A stretch of 64,000 nucleotides of DNA, from positions 3,514,501 to 3,578,500 of the forward strand of contig NZ_CP073586.1 in assembly GCF_022267555.1 (NCBI RefSeq), written 5' to 3'. The translations under genes were made by a program, and so were the position numbers. Source of the stretch: Proteiniphilum propionicum. Its GTDB lineage: Bacteria; Bacteroidota; Bacteroidia; Bacteroidales; Dysgonomonadaceae. Positions 8,508-19,120 of this stretch are shown here, one piece after another. The notes under the pieces were generated by a model, which saw only the letters and a list, made by a program, of their open reading frames with translations, ran no database searches and was not told the origin of the DNA. The stretch's first letter is position 1. Every line of letters starts with the position of its first letter.

Positions 8508-11500
8508 ATGAAAAGAATGAACAAATATAAGTTTATAAACAATGTCGCAGGTTGGTTGGTATTTACCGTTGCTGCTATTGTTTACCTTCTAACCATTGAA
8601 CCTACAGCAAGTTTTTGGGACTGTGGCGAATTCATTACATCGGCATACAAGCTTGAAGTGGGACACCCCCCTGGAGCACCTATTTTTATGCTAACAGCTA
8701 ATCTGTTTACTCAGCTGGCACAAGATCCTTCACAAGTAGCAAAGATGGTAAACAGCATGTCGGCGCTTTTGAGTGCATTTACAATTCTTTTCCTTTTCTG
8801 GACTATAACACATCTCACTCGCAAGCTGATAATTTCAAAGGATGAAAGAGAGCTAACCTTAGGGCAAACTATAGTTGTAATGGGAAGTGGACTGGCCGGC
8901 GCACTGGTATATACTTTTTCCGACACATTCTGGTTCTCCGCCGTGGAAGGTGAAGTTTATGCATTCTCATCTATGCTTACTGCATTAGTATTCTGGCTGA
9001 TACTCAAATGGGAGGACAATGCCGACAGGCCCAATTCAGATAAGTGGCTTGTACTGATAGCATACATCATGGGATTATCCATTGGTGTTCACCTGCTTAA
9101 TTTGTTGTGTATCCCGGCCATCGTACTAGTCTATTATTTCAAGAAAAATGACAACCCCGGTTGGAAAGGAACACTTATATCTCTTCTGATCTCATTCGGG
9201 CTTATAGCTATACTTATGTGGGGAATCATCCCCGGTTTCACAAAAGTGGGAGGATGGTTTGAACTCTTCTTTGTGAATACGCTTGGAATGTCGTACAACT
9301 CGGGAGTATTAGTTTACCTTGTCCTGTTAGTTGCAAGCATTTCATGGGCAATATACGAAACACTCTCAAAAAAAGGTAAAGAGAAACGTGCACGTACAGC
9401 TTTCTTCATAAGCCTGGGCCTTTCCGGCATTCTCTTCATTGGAGGTAAAATTTTTTTATGGATAGTGTTGATTGCTATAGGGGCATTTTTTTCATTTAAA
9501 TACAAAAAAATAAATACCAGGTTCATCCATCTGTCAATGTCTTCTCTGATGGTCATCCTAATTGGATTTTCAGCATACGCGCTAATTCCTATCCGATCGA
9601 GCGCTAATCCCCCCCTCGACCTGAACTCGCCTGAAGATGTTTTCGCTCTGGGCAGTTACCTGAACCGCGAGCAATACGGGCAGACCCCGCTTGTGCATGG
9701 CACAACCTATGCTTCACAGATAGCAAGGAATGCCAACGGTACAGCAATTATTGAAGGCGAACGCAAATCATACAATAAAATTGTAAAAACAACACCCGAT
9801 CAGAAAGACGAATATGTAAAGGTTACAACACCTGTTTACAAGTATACTAACACAATGCTGTTCCCCAGGATGCATTCAAATTCCAACAATCCCTCTTTTA
9901 GAAATCATAGTATTGGTTACGAACGGTGGGGCGGTGTGACCGAAATGAATCAAAAGCCTACAGTATTACAGAATCTGAAGTTTCTTATCAGTTACCAGAT
10001 CAACTATATGTACTGGCGCTATTTCATGTGGAACTTTTCAGGGAGACAGAACGATATCCAGGGTGATGGAGGAATTACTGCCGGAAATTGGATCACGGGT
10101 ATATCATTCATAGATAAAAATATACTGGGACTTGGGCCGCAAGACAACATTGCACCCGATATAGCCAACAATAAGGGACACAATAAATATTATATGCTTC
10201 CACTACTGCTCGGAATCATTGGTATATTGTATCAATTGAGGTTAAAAGAAAAAGGGCTGCAGAGTTTCTCCATCGTATTCATGCTTTTTTTCATGACAGG
10301 CCTTGCCATTATCCTATACCTCAATCAAACACCGTTTGAACCGAGGGAACGCGATTACGCTTATGCCGGCTCTTTTTATGCCTTCGCTATATGGGTGGGA
10401 ATGGGAGTAGCCGGTATCAGCCTCTTCCTGAGAAAATATTTGAAAAACACCACTGCAGCCGCTTCAATTGCAACTGTGGCAGCCCTTTTTGTTCCTATCC
10501 AGATGGCTTCACAGAACTGGGACGATCACGACCGTTCCGGAAGGACACTGGCACGTGACACCGGCATGAACTATCTGAGCTGCGTGGGTGAGAACGCTAT
10601 TCTCTTTACCAATGGCGACAACGACACCTATCCGCTTTGGTATGTGCAGGAGACTGAAGGATTCCGTACCGATGTGCGGGTTACCAACCTAAGCTTCCTT
10701 CAGACAGAATGGTATATCGATCAGCTGGTGCGTCCTGCATATGAATCGAAGCCTCTGCCTATAAAATGGACACGTCCGCTATATTCAGGCGAAGCCGGTA
10801 GTGCTGCCTTTATCATCTCTAGACAGGAGATAGAGAACGTGTTACGGCAAAACAAAATACCACCTGTATCTTTTGGCACCTACTATGATGTAAACGCATT
10901 CAAAGATACGCTTTCGCTCAAGCAGACAATGGAAAGCCTGAGAACCGGTAATTTTAAACCGGTAAATCCGTTCAACACCGGGAATACTCAGATCATCCCC
11001 GGGAATGTACTTGCATTAGATGTAGATACAACCTTAGTAGACTGGAAATCGATAGCAGCAAAACCTGCAGCCAGGATGTATATCAATCTGGGCGATAAAT
11101 CGGCTCTCTATCGACAGGAACTGATGATCCTGGAGATGCTCGGCAACATAAACGACGACAACTGGCAGCGCCCCATCCATTTCGCTACAACAATCACTCC
11201 TTCTCTGTATATGAACCTTCAGGATAGCAACTTCTCTCTTAATGGCCTTACCTACCAGGTGGTTCCAGGGACACCACTGTATAAAGGGGTAAACATAGAA
11301 AAGGCCTACGATAATATGGTGAATAAATTCAGATGGGGGGGGCTGGAAGAGAATCAGGACATATATCTAGATGAAACCAGCAGAAGGATGCTTTCTACCT
11401 TCCGTCTATACTTCACGCAATTAGTCGGCGCATTGATAGATGCCGGCGAAAATGATAAAGCCCTTTCCGCACTGGACAAGGTTACCACGATGATCCCCTC

Positions 11501-11987
11501 CTCTGCCGTGCACTACGGCACAGACGGGTTGTTGTTCGCCAGAGCATACTACAGTTTGGGTGAAAAGGATAAGGCTGCGGCCATCATCACTGAAATTGGC
11601 GATAGGATTAATGGGAACCTGGACTGGTTTTCACGACTGAAACCCCTTCAGATATCAAATACTATGTCCGACGTGATATACAATAATATCAACCCGATAA
11701 TTCTCATAGCAAGTATATATCAACAATATGATAAAGTGAAATACCAGATGATGGTTGATGATATGCTTCAACGGGCTCAGACCTTTTACACGCTTGGAGT
11801 TCCATACATTGGAGATACTATTTTGAAAGAGATAACCGATGGTTCGGTACGCGGTTTTTATTCTACTCCCGCAGAGGATACTCTAACAAGGAGCACCGAA
11901 GAGGAGATAATGCAAAAAGCTTTAGGTATGATGCAGCAATTCAGCCCCAGACTATTGGAGCAATACCAATCAAAAAATCAGCAATAG
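8508..11987 (+). CDS. DUF2723 polytopic membrane protein, putative glycosyltransferase
   Basis: This is a very large membrane protein of 1,159 residues from the ATG at 8508; a TTG eight codons earlier is less likely. The N-terminal half (about 1-370) is a DUF2723 module with the acidic segment FWDCGEFITSAYKLEVGHPPGAP early in the protein. More membrane helices follow near 560-680, and the last third is a soluble exported region. DUF2723 is related to the GT-C fold of protein O-mannosyltransferases and of TMEM260, so transfer of a sugar from a lipid donor is a reasonable inference but not shown. The gene is monocistronic, with its own promoter box and a very strong terminator. Confidence 0.85.
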   Translation: MKRMNKYKFINNVAGWLVFTVAAIVYLLTIEPTASFWDCGEFITSAYKLEVGHPPGAPIFMLTANLFTQLAQDPSQVAKMVNSMSALLSAFTILFLFWTITHLTRKLIISKDERELTLGQTIVVMGSGLAGALVYTFSDTFWFSAVEGEVYAFSSMLTALVFWLILKWEDNADRPNSDKWLVLIAYIMGLSIGVHLLNLLCIPAIVLVYYFKKNDNPGWKGTLISLLISFGLIAILMWGIIPGFTKVGGWFELFFVNTLGMSYNSGVLVYLVLLVASISWAIYETLSKKGKEKRARTAFFISLGLSGILFIGGKIFLWIVLIAIGAFFSFKYKKINTRFIHLSMSSLMVILIGFSAYALIPIRSSANPPLDLNSPEDVFALGSYLNREQYGQTPLVHGTTYASQIARNANGTAIIEGERKSYNKIVKTTPDQKDEYVKVTTPVYKYTNTMLFPRMHSNSNNPSFRNHSIGYERWGGVTEMNQKPTVLQNLKFLISYQINYMYWRYFMWNFSGRQNDIQGDGGITAGNWITGISFIDKNILGLGPQDNIAPDIANNKGHNKYYMLPLLLGIIGILYQLRLKEKGLQSFSIVFMLFFMTGLAIILYLNQTPFEPRERDYAYAGSFYAFAIWVGMGVAGISLFLRKYLKNTTAAASIATVAALFVPIQMASQNWDDHDRSGRTLARDTGMNYLSCVGENAILFTNGDNDTYPLWYVQETEGFRTDVRVTNLSFLQTEWYIDQLVRPAYESKPLPIKWTRPLYSGEAGSAAFIISRQEIENVLRQNKIPPVSFGTYYDVNAFKDTLSLKQTMESLRTGNFKPVNPFNTGNTQIIPGNVLALDVDTTLVDWKSIAAKPAARMYINLGDKSALYRQELMILEMLGNINDDNWQRPIHFATTITPSLYMNLQDSNFSLNGLTYQVVPGTPLYKGVNIEKAYDNMVNKFRWGGLEENQDIYLDETSRRMLSTFRLYFTQLVGALIDAGENDKALSALDKVTTMIPSSAVHYGTDGLLFARAYYSLGEKDKAAAIITEIGDRINGNLDWFSRLKPLQISNTMSDVIYNNINPIILIASIYQQYDKVKYQMMVDDMLQRAQTFYTLGVPYIGDTILKEITDGSVRGFYSTPAEDTLTRSTEEEIMQKALGMMQQFSPRLLEQYQSKNQQ

Positions 11988-11990
11988 AAT

Positions 11991-12035
11991 AATAAGATGG
12001 GGCTGTGGGGTATCTCCCCACAGCCCCATCTTATT
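11991..12035 (+). terminator. Perfect 20-bp stem terminator after the DUF2723 gene
   Basis: Bases 11991-12010 are exactly complementary to 12016-12035 with a 5-base loop (tatct), starting 4 bases after the stop codon. The core arm is GATGGGGCTGTGGGG. The lower stem is A/T, so the hairpin carries its own A-tract and T-tract and may work in both directions. Confidence 0.9.
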
Positions 12036-12062
12036 TCAATATTCACCACTACAACTATATTC

Positions 12063-12704
12063 ATGTTAATAGAACAACCACCTATTATATATAGATTACT
12101 TTATCCGAAAACGCTCTGGCGCGTGAAAGTCCCCCTGCAAAAAACTGTGTACCTAACGTTCGACGACGGTCCCATTCCTGAAATCACACCCTGGGTACTG
12201 GATGTGCTTGACACATATGATGTGAAAGCCACTTTTTTTTGTGTTGGAGATAATGTCCGCAAATATGGATACCTATTTGAAGAGATACTAGAAAGTGGCC
12301 ATTCTGTGGGCAACCATACCTTTCACCATCTGCAGGGATGGCTTAACACACCCAAAAAGTTTCTGAGTGATACCCGTGAAGCAAACAGCCTTATACGTTC
12401 AGGGCTTTTCCGCCCTCCTCACGGCCATATGATTATACCTCAACCCTTGCTGCTCAGAAAAAGCGGGTACAAGATTGTGATGTGGGATGTGGTAACACGC
12501 GATTATAATGCCAAACTCTCGCCTGAAAGGGTGCTTGAAAATGTTAAAAAATACACGCGTGACGGGTCCATCATAGTATTTCACGATTCACTGAAAGCCA
12601 AAAAAAATATGATGTACGCTATGCCACGTGCCATAGAGTGGTTGCTGGGCGAAGGATATACATTTGAACTTATTCCCGACACTGCAAGATTTACACCACT
12701 ATGA
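12063..12704 (+). CDS. Polysaccharide deacetylase (NodB/CE4 family)
   Basis: This CE4-type deacetylase removes N- or O-acetyl groups from a polysaccharide or related substrate. From the ATG at 12063 it has 213 residues. The open frame runs up to 11997, but that part lies inside the terminator hairpin, so the upstream start is rejected. Motif 1 TFDDGP (catalytic and metal Asp), motif 2 GNHTFHH (metal His pair) and motif 3 RPPHGH are all intact, as is the later FHDS motif. No signal peptide is obvious; a short hydrophobic N-terminus may act as an anchor. The substrate is unknown. Confidence 0.9.
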   Translation: MLIEQPPIIYRLLYPKTLWRVKVPLQKTVYLTFDDGPIPEITPWVLDVLDTYDVKATFFCVGDNVRKYGYLFEEILESGHSVGNHTFHHLQGWLNTPKKFLSDTREANSLIRSGLFRPPHGHMIIPQPLLLRKSGYKIVMWDVVTRDYNAKLSPERVLENVKKYTRDGSIIVFHDSLKAKKNMMYAMPRAIEWLLGEGYTFELIPDTARFTPL

Positions 12705-13134
12705 GCTTGTCACGCAGATAAGATGCCACTTATCATAGAAATATGAAATATTTGTCACCCTTTATAATTCCTTTTCTTTTATTTCATACTTCTGCTCCGC
12801 ATTATTATACGGCTGCTTTTGTATGTGCATATGTGATTATTAAATTCATTATATTTTATTGATATATAGGCTATTATGGAACAGACAGCAATCGCATCAT
12901 TTATCAACGTATCATTGGTAATAAAGCTTCGTTAAAACCTCATTTATAGCGCTGACAGTCAATAAGTTATGCCAGATCCTAAGAAGCGTCATACTCTATT
13001 GATATTCAGCGTATTATAAGAATTATTTAAATAATAATTGCCGAAGTATTCTGATAATGTAAACAAAGATTAATAATATTTACACCTTAAAACTATAAAT
13101 AATGTTAAATAGATAAATATTATAGTATTATGTA
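12705..13134. other. Long intergenic region holding a dispersed repeat copy
   Basis: This spacer between the deacetylase and the ABC efflux operon is strongly AT-rich. Its only notable content is the repeat copy at 12925-13008. No complete gene was found. Confidence 0.45.
12925..13008 (-). repeat. Dispersed repeat, copy 1 (about 85 bp)
   Basis: By eye about 83% of 85 positions match 53895-53978 upstream of leuC, in the same orientation, including CAATAAGTTATGC and TTGATATTCAGC blocks. On the minus strand both copies read as peptide-like sequence (RIWHNLL...AINEVLTK here). Many differences are transitions at codon third positions, which suggests a coding origin. This copy stops at TGA shortly after the shared part. 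Confidence 0.7.
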
Positions 13135-13165
13135 TTGCATAGTACAATGTTTTGGCATACATTTG
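13134..13165 (+). promoter_or_regulatory. Likely promoter of the efflux operon
   Basis: A TTG (in ATTG) at 13135-13137 and a TACATTTG -7 box at 13158-13165 are separated by 20 bases. Transcription from here would give a leader of about 165 bases to the ATPase gene. Confidence 0.45.
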
Positions 13166-13336
13166 TGCAGTTCTTAAAATTCAAGTAATGAAGATGAGGC
13201 CGGTATGATTATGATAATCGTTGATAATCAGTGGTTCCATCTGACAGTAGAAAGAAAATAAAAATAAAAGGATATAAATTCTGTAACCAATTCAATCATA
13301 CATATGTCTAATAAGAGACAATAAAACAGCATAAAG

Positions 13337-14059
13337 ATGATCCATATCAGGCAACTGCACAAATCATATCATACCGAAGCACTATCACTTCACGTACTCA
13401 AGGGAATCGATCTCGATATAGAGGCGGGGGAATATGTCTCCGTAATGGGAGCTTCGGGATCGGGCAAATCCACACTTCTAAACATACTGGGAATTTTAGA
13501 TGCATACGATTCTGGTGATTATCAACTTAACGGCACATTGATAAAGAATCTAACCGAGAGACAAGCAGCAAATTACCGCAACGAGATGATTGGTTTTGTC
13601 TTCCAGTCGTTCAACCTTATCAACTTCAAAAATGCTCTCGAGAATGTAGCTCTACCTCTATATTATAAAAAAGTAAGCCGTAAAAAACGCAATATCATTG
13701 CGATGGAGCATCTCGACAGAATGGGGCTGAAAGATTGGGCGCACCATCTGCCGAGCGAACTATCGGGGGGACAGAAACAACGTGTTGCAATAGCCCGAGC
13801 CCTGATATCCAATCCCAAAATAATTCTCGCGGATGAACCCACCGGCGCTTTAGACAGTAAAACTACCGTAGAGGTGATGGATGTGCTGACTGGCCTCAAC
13901 AGGCAGGGAATAACTACTATCATTGTTACGCACGAAGCTTCGGTTTCAAACTCCACTAACCGCATCATCCATCTGAAAGACGGGATGATTGAATATGAAA
14001 CACGTAAAAACAACGGGGTGCACGAATCACTCCAACCTGCAGGAACAGACACAATATGA
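13337..14059 (+). CDS. ABC transporter ATPase, MacB/LolD type
   Basis: This is the ATPase of a tripartite efflux or exporter system. The 240 residues contain Walker [11 protein letters not shown]-loop FQSFNL, signature LSGGQKQR, Walker [13 protein letters not shown] and the H-loop histidine in VTHEA. Unlike single-chain MacB, the ATPase is separate from its membrane partners. Its stop overlaps the start of the first permease (ATGA at 14056-14059), indicating translational coupling. It is the first gene of the five-gene operon. Confidence 0.93.
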   Translation: MIHIRQLHKSYHTEALSLHVLKGIDLDIEAGEYVSVMGASGSGKSTLLNILGILDAYDSGDYQLNGTLIKNLTERQAANYRNEMIGFVFQSFNLINFKNALENVALPLYYKKVSRKKRNIIAMEHLDRMGLKDWAHHLPSELSGGQKQRVAIARALISNPKIILADEPTGALDSKTTVEVMDVLTGLNRQGITTIIVTHEASVSNSTNRIIHLKDGMIEYETRKNNGVHESLQPAGTDTI

Positions 14060-15318
14060 TTGACCAGTTTCAGGAAATTATCAGCACGTTAAAGAAGAAC
14101 AAGATGCGAACGACTCTTACGGGCCTGTCCGTATCATGGGGTATCTTCATTCTCATTGTGCTGCTGGGGGCAGGCAACGGACTGAAAAACGGTGTAATGC
14201 TAAACTTCAGTTCACGGGCCGTAAACCGTATTAACCTGTGGTCGGGTACAACCTCAATGCCTTACAACGGATTGAAATCGGAACGCCGTCTGCGTTTTTC
14301 GGAAAGTGAGGTAGAACTGATCAAAAACGAGGTGGAGGAGAGCCGACTTATCACAGCAAGAATAAACACAAGACAAACAATTACTTTCGGAAGCGAATAC
14401 GGCTCATACGAGGTGAGAGGTGTGATGCCTAACTATTTAAATATTGAGAAACTGATAATCCGACCCGGGGAAGGACGGTTCATCAATCAGCTGGATATGA
14501 AAGAGGCTAACAAGGTGATTGTTTTGGATAAAAAGATTGCTGATCTTCTTTTCAGGAATGAATCACCATTAGGCAATTATGTGAAGGTAGGCCAGATTAT
14601 GTTCAAGGTAATCGGTATTAATTCCAAGAAAGAGGACTGGGGAGGCTCAAATGCCTACATCCCTTTCTCCGCGTCACAGGCAATCTTCAATCCTGACCGT
14701 AAGTTTTACCAAATCACCTTCACTGTGGACGGGCTCGACACTAAAGCTGCAAACGACAGTTTTGATGAATCACTTAGGGCATTAATGGGAAAGCAACTTA
14801 ACTTTAATCCCGAAGACAGGCAGGCATTATGGGTCAACAACGCCCAATCGGAGTACGTGGAAACAATGAAGATTTTTGGTGGAATTACTTTCTTTGTCAC
14901 CATCATCGGCATCCTTACACTTATTGCCGGAATAGTGGGGGTAAGCAATATCATGCTTGTGTCGGTGAAAGAACGTACACGCGAAATAGGTATCCGTAAA
15001 GCTATAGGTGCTACACCTCTTTCCATACTTAAAACCATTATTCTGGAGTCTATACTTATCACCACTATCTTCGGATACATAGGATTATTTATGGGGATAG
15101 GGCTCACAGAAGTGATTAATTTCTTCATGGAACAATCGGCAAACGGGCAACCTGTTACTGATGGACCGCAAATGTCGGTATTCAGCAATCCGACTGTCGA
15201 CTTGGGGTATGCCATTTTTGCGACAGCAGTTTTAATCATATCCGGGGTAATCGCCGGCTACCTGCCCGCACGTAAGGCGGTGAGTGTACAACCTATAGAA
15301 GCAATGAGGCAGGAATGA
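14056..15318 (+). CDS. MacB-like ABC permease, first copy
   Basis: This 420-residue membrane protein has the MacB/FtsX layout: helix 1 near 20-40, a large periplasmic domain (about 45-275), then three helices from about 285 with the conserved [26 protein letters not shown] segment. It very probably pairs with the second permease as a heterodimer around the ATPase dimer. MacB-like proteins couple ATP hydrolysis to conformational change in the periplasm rather than moving substrate through the membrane. Start and ATPase stop overlap by ATGA. Confidence 0.9.
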   Translation: MIDQFQEIISTLKKNKMRTTLTGLSVSWGIFILIVLLGAGNGLKNGVMLNFSSRAVNRINLWSGTTSMPYNGLKSERRLRFSESEVELIKNEVEESRLITARINTRQTITFGSEYGSYEVRGVMPNYLNIEKLIIRPGEGRFINQLDMKEANKVIVLDKKIADLLFRNESPLGNYVKVGQIMFKVIGINSKKEDWGGSNAYIPFSASQAIFNPDRKFYQITFTVDGLDTKAANDSFDESLRALMGKQLNFNPEDRQALWVNNAQSEYVETMKIFGGITFFVTIIGILTLIAGIVGVSNIMLVSVKERTREIGIRKAIGATPLSILKTIILESILITTIFGYIGLFMGIGLTEVINFFMEQSANGQPVTDGPQMSVFSNPTVDLGYAIFATAVLIISGVIAGYLPARKAVSVQPIEAMRQE

Positions 15319-15368
15319 GGATGTGAAAATGTAAAAGAGTGAACGCTGAACGCTAAAAATATACAGTT

Positions 15369-16616
15369 ATGTTTGATTTAGACAGATGGCAGGAGATTTG
15401 GATCACCATTACGCACAACAAATCGCGCAGTGTACTCACCGCATTTGGTGTTTTTTGGGGTATGCTGATGCTGGTGCTGATGGTGGGTGCCGGGAACGCG
15501 CTTGAAAAAGGGATCTCGTCTCAGATAGAAGGATTTGCAACCAACTCCTGCTTTTTTGCAGCAGAAAATACGACGCTCCCTTACAAAGGTTTCCGTAAAG
15601 GAAGAAGATGGAACATGACCAACAGCGATTTACCCGTTATCAGACAAAGGGTAGATGAGCTGCAGTACATCTCTCCAATGCTGTTCAGCGGAGGAAACGA
15701 CAGAAATGTGGTAAGAGGTGACAAAAACGGCTCTTACCTGGTGAAAGGTTGTTATCCGGAATACGATCTGATAGAGAAAAGCAAAATACTTTACGGCAGA
15801 TATGTGAACGACATTGATATTGCCGGAAAAAGAAAGGTGTGTGTTATTGGTGAACGAATTTATGAAGTGCTCTTTCAGAAGGGCGAAGACCCCACGGGAA
15901 AGCTTATCAGGGTGAATGGGATTTATTTTCAGGTAATCGGGGTTGCCAGAAGCTCATCGGGTGTAAGCATAGGTGGTAACACTGCCGAAACGGTGGTTCT
16001 CCCCTTTTCTACTATGCAGCAAGCTTTCAACCAGGGTAATATTATCCACTTTCTGGCTGCTACGGCCAAGGATGGAGTACCGGTAAAAGTGGTTCAGAAC
16101 AAAATTCTGGAGATACTGAAACAACAACACCAGATAGCACCTGACGACAAGGATGCGTTGTTTACCATGAATATAGAGGAGCAGTTTAAAATGTTCAACT
16201 ACCTGGGAATAGGAATTGCCTCTTTGATCTGGATCGTGGGACTGGGAACACTCTTTGCCGGAGCTGTCGGCGTGAGTAACATCATGCTGGTAACAGTACG
16301 CGAACGGACTAAAGAGATCGGGATCAGGCGCGCATTGGGGGCGACACCCGGAAACATTATCGGGCAAATTCTAAGTGAAAGCGTGGTGCTAACCGTCTTG
16401 GCGGGAATACTCGGTATTGTGGTGGGTGTGGGATTGCTCAGAGCTACGGGTATAGTGCTTAGCCAGGGTGATCAGTTCTTTAAAGATCCGCAAATATCGT
16501 TCGGTATGGCAGTTATCTCCCTATTTATTCTGATAGTGATAGGTACAATGGCAGGATATGTACCCGCACAACGGGCAATGATGATTAAACCGGTAGAGGC
16601 CATCAGTGAAGAGTAA
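15369..16616 (+). CDS. MacB-like ABC permease, second copy
   Basis: This 415-residue paralog of the preceding gene has the same topology and the same signature [26 protein letters not shown] near 295-320. It lies 50 bases downstream in the same operon. The two permeases differ clearly in their periplasmic domains, so they are likely to form an asymmetric pair. Confidence 0.9.
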   Translation: MFDLDRWQEIWITITHNKSRSVLTAFGVFWGMLMLVLMVGAGNALEKGISSQIEGFATNSCFFAAENTTLPYKGFRKGRRWNMTNSDLPVIRQRVDELQYISPMLFSGGNDRNVVRGDKNGSYLVKGCYPEYDLIEKSKILYGRYVNDIDIAGKRKVCVIGERIYEVLFQKGEDPTGKLIRVNGIYFQVIGVARSSSGVSIGGNTAETVVLPFSTMQQAFNQGNIIHFLAATAKDGVPVKVVQNKILEILKQQHQIAPDDKDALFTMNIEEQFKMFNYLGIGIASLIWIVGLGTLFAGAVGVSNIMLVTVRERTKEIGIRRALGATPGNIIGQILSESVVLTVLAGILGIVVGVGLLRATGIVLSQGDQFFKDPQISFGMAVISLFILIVIGTMAGYVPAQRAMMIKPVEAISEE

Positions 16617-16701
16617 AAAAAATGGGAACTGGGACTGAAGCTGGAGACTGGAAATTACGACAATAAAACGAGAAATAAATGATCAATAATAAATAAATGG
16701 C

Positions 16702-17808
16702 ATGAAACGAGTATTAAGAATTGCAGGATTGGCTCTGTTGGGGCTTTTGGTAATATCCACCTTCGTATTTCTGTGGCAGAAATCACGCCCCAGAACAGTT
16801 ACCTACAAAATTGAGACAGCGGCAAAGGGAGATATAGAAAAAAGAACCGTAGCCACGGGAAAGGTTGAGCCACGCAACGAGATCCTTATAAAGCCACAGA
16901 TGTCTGGCATCATTTCCGAAGTTTACAAGGAGGCCGGTGATATTGTGCAGGCCGGTGATATTATTGCCAAGATTCAGGTAGTACCCGATATGGTAAATCT
17001 CAGTAGTGCCGAATCGCGTGTAGAGAGGGCGCAACTAGCTGCCAATCAAAGCCGGAGCAATTATGAAAGAGACAAGAAGCTATATGAGAACGAAGTGATC
17101 TCTAAAGAGGAGTTCGATAAGGTGGAGTTACAGTACAAAAACGATCAGGAAGAGTTGCGCGCGGCCAATGACAATCTGAGCCTTGTTAGAACGGGAATTA
17201 CCAAGAGTTCAGCAAAAACCAGCAACACTTTGGTGCGCTCCACCGTAAGTGGTACTATCCTCGATATTCCTATCAAGGTTGGTAACTCGGTAATCCAGTC
17301 CAACAACTTCAACGACGGCACAACGGTGGCATCAGTGGCAAACCTTAGCGACATGCTCTTTGTGGGGAAGATTGACGAAACGGAAGTGGGAAAACTATCG
17401 GTGGGAATGCCCATGGAAATCACTATCGGAGCTATCCAGGACAGGAAAGTGCCTGCCAGTTTGGAGTATGTATCGCCAAAAGGTGTTGAAGAAAGCGGTG
17501 CTATTCTGTTCGAGATGAAAGCTGCTATGGAACTACCTGCCGATGTATTTATCCGTGCCGGTTACAGTGCCAATGCCGATATCATTCTCGATAAACGAGC
17601 TGCAGTGGTGACTATTCCGGAAAGTTCAGTAGAGTTCAGTGGAGATTCTGCATTTGTTTACATGGTTAAAAACGAAAAACCGCAGGAGTTTGAAAGACGA
17701 CATGTAAAAATCGGCCTCTCCGACGGTATCAATATTGAGGTGACTGAAGGATTGAAAGAGAGTGACAAAATTCGCGGAACGGAAATTATAGAAGAAAAGA
17801 AATCATAA
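16702..17808 (+). CDS. Periplasmic adaptor (HlyD/MacA family)
   Basis: This 368-residue protein would link the ABC permeases to the outer-membrane channel. It has an N-terminal membrane anchor (about 7-25) and a barrel-sandwich half with VEPRNEILIKPQMSGIISEV. An alpha-hairpin segment (about 105-165) follows, then the second lipoyl half with RSTVSGTILDIPIKVG and a beta-barrel domain. It sits one base before the TolC-like gene (TAA G ATG), so the two are coupled. Confidence 0.92.
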   Translation: MKRVLRIAGLALLGLLVISTFVFLWQKSRPRTVTYKIETAAKGDIEKRTVATGKVEPRNEILIKPQMSGIISEVYKEAGDIVQAGDIIAKIQVVPDMVNLSSAESRVERAQLAANQSRSNYERDKKLYENEVISKEEFDKVELQYKNDQEELRAANDNLSLVRTGITKSSAKTSNTLVRSTVSGTILDIPIKVGNSVIQSNNFNDGTTVASVANLSDMLFVGKIDETEVGKLSVGMPMEITIGAIQDRKVPASLEYVSPKGVEESGAILFEMKAAMELPADVFIRAGYSANADIILDKRAAVVTIPESSVEFSGDSAFVYMVKNEKPQEFERRHVKIGLSDGINIEVTEGLKESDKIRGTEIIEEKKS

Positions 17809-17809
17809 G

Positions 17810-19120
17810 ATGAATATTAAAACAATACTTATCATTATAGTGATAGCAGGATCGTTGTTCCCGGTTACCGCACAGCAACAATTTACGCTGTTAGAATGTA
17901 TAGATATTGCTCTGGAAAACAACCGCAATATAAAACAGCAGGAGCTGAACAAACAACAGAGGGAGATAGCCTACAGCCAGGCACGCACCGACCTGCTTCC
18001 AAACCTGAATGCATCAGCCGGACAAAACTTTGTGTTCGGACGCTCTATCGGACTTGACAACGTTTATCAAAATACCAACTCATCACAGACAAGTTTAGGT
18101 ATCGGAGCGGACATCACCCTTTTTGACGGACTGCGCATGAAACATAATATCGATGCAAGAAAAGCCGATATGCATGCATCGGAAGCCGATCTGGAAAAGA
18201 TGCGCGATGATATTATCATGAGTGTTTCAACGGCATTTTTACAGGCATTACTCAACAGGGAGTTATTACAGATAGCCGAGAGCCAGCTTGGTATTACCAA
18301 AGCCGGACTGTCACAACGCTCCGAACTGGTTAGAAGCGGCAAAATGGCACAGGGTGAACTGTATGAACTGGAGGCACAACAGGCTAAGGAGGAATTAAAC
18401 AGGGTGCAGGCAGAAAGTAATCTCAAGCTGGCTCTGCTTGACCTGGCACAAATCATGGAGCTGGAGGAGTTCAATAATTTCGATATCACGGCACCATCAG
18501 CCGAGGACCTGATTAACGAAACCGCACTCCTTTCCTCAGAAGCAGTCTACGAGAGCGCACTGATGAACCGTCCCGAAATTCGCAGTATGCTCTACCGGCT
18601 TGAAAGTAGCCGTAAAGAGCTGCTGATGGCAAAAGCTCAATATTACCCCACACTTTCGTTCGGAGCCAATATGGGTACAGGATATTACAATATGAGCGGA
18701 AGAGATAACGACTCTTTCAGTTCGCAATTGCGTAATAACATAAGCAATTCGCTCGGTTTCAACCTTCGTATTCCAATATTCAACAGATTTCAGATCAGAA
18801 ACAGTGTTCATAATGCCGAACTGATCATTGCCAACACACGGCTGGAGATGGATAAAACGAAACTGGAACTGCGAAAAAAGATTGAACAGGCCTATTATAA
18901 TGCAATAGGAGCAAGAAGCCGGTGGAACGCTGCTCAAAAATCGGTCATAGCCAGCCGCGAAGCATACCGTTTTGCGGAACAAAAACATGAGAGTGGCAGG
19001 GCTAACTCATATGAGCTCTTCCTTGCCAAGAACAATCTCACTCAGGTTCTGGGAGAAGAAGCGCAAGCCAAATATGAATATGCTTTCCGGTTGAAAATCC
19101 TGGAGTTGTTGAAAGATTGA
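17810..19120 (+). CDS. TolC-family outer-membrane efflux channel
   Basis: The 436 residues start with a signal peptide (cleavage near TAQQ, about residue 20) and then show the two OEP repeats typical of TolC: a long coiled-coil pattern at about 80-230 and again at about 300-430, with strand segments between. It forms the trimeric outer-membrane duct for the MacAB-like complex encoded just upstream. It is the last gene of the operon. The substrate (antibiotic, peptide, siderophore or lipid) cannot be read from the sequence. Confidence 0.92.
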   Translation: MNIKTILIIIVIAGSLFPVTAQQQFTLLECIDIALENNRNIKQQELNKQQREIAYSQARTDLLPNLNASAGQNFVFGRSIGLDNVYQNTNSSQTSLGIGADITLFDGLRMKHNIDARKADMHASEADLEKMRDDIIMSVSTAFLQALLNRELLQIAESQLGITKAGLSQRSELVRSGKMAQGELYELEAQQAKEELNRVQAESNLKLALLDLAQIMELEEFNNFDITAPSAEDLINETALLSSEAVYESALMNRPEIRSMLYRLESSRKELLMAKAQYYPTLSFGANMGTGYYNMSGRDNDSFSSQLRNNISNSLGFNLRIPIFNRFQIRNSVHNAELIIANTRLEMDKTKLELRKKIEQAYYNAIGARSRWNAAQKSVIASREAYRFAEQKHESGRANSYELFLAKNNLTQVLGEEAQAKYEYAFRLKILELLKD

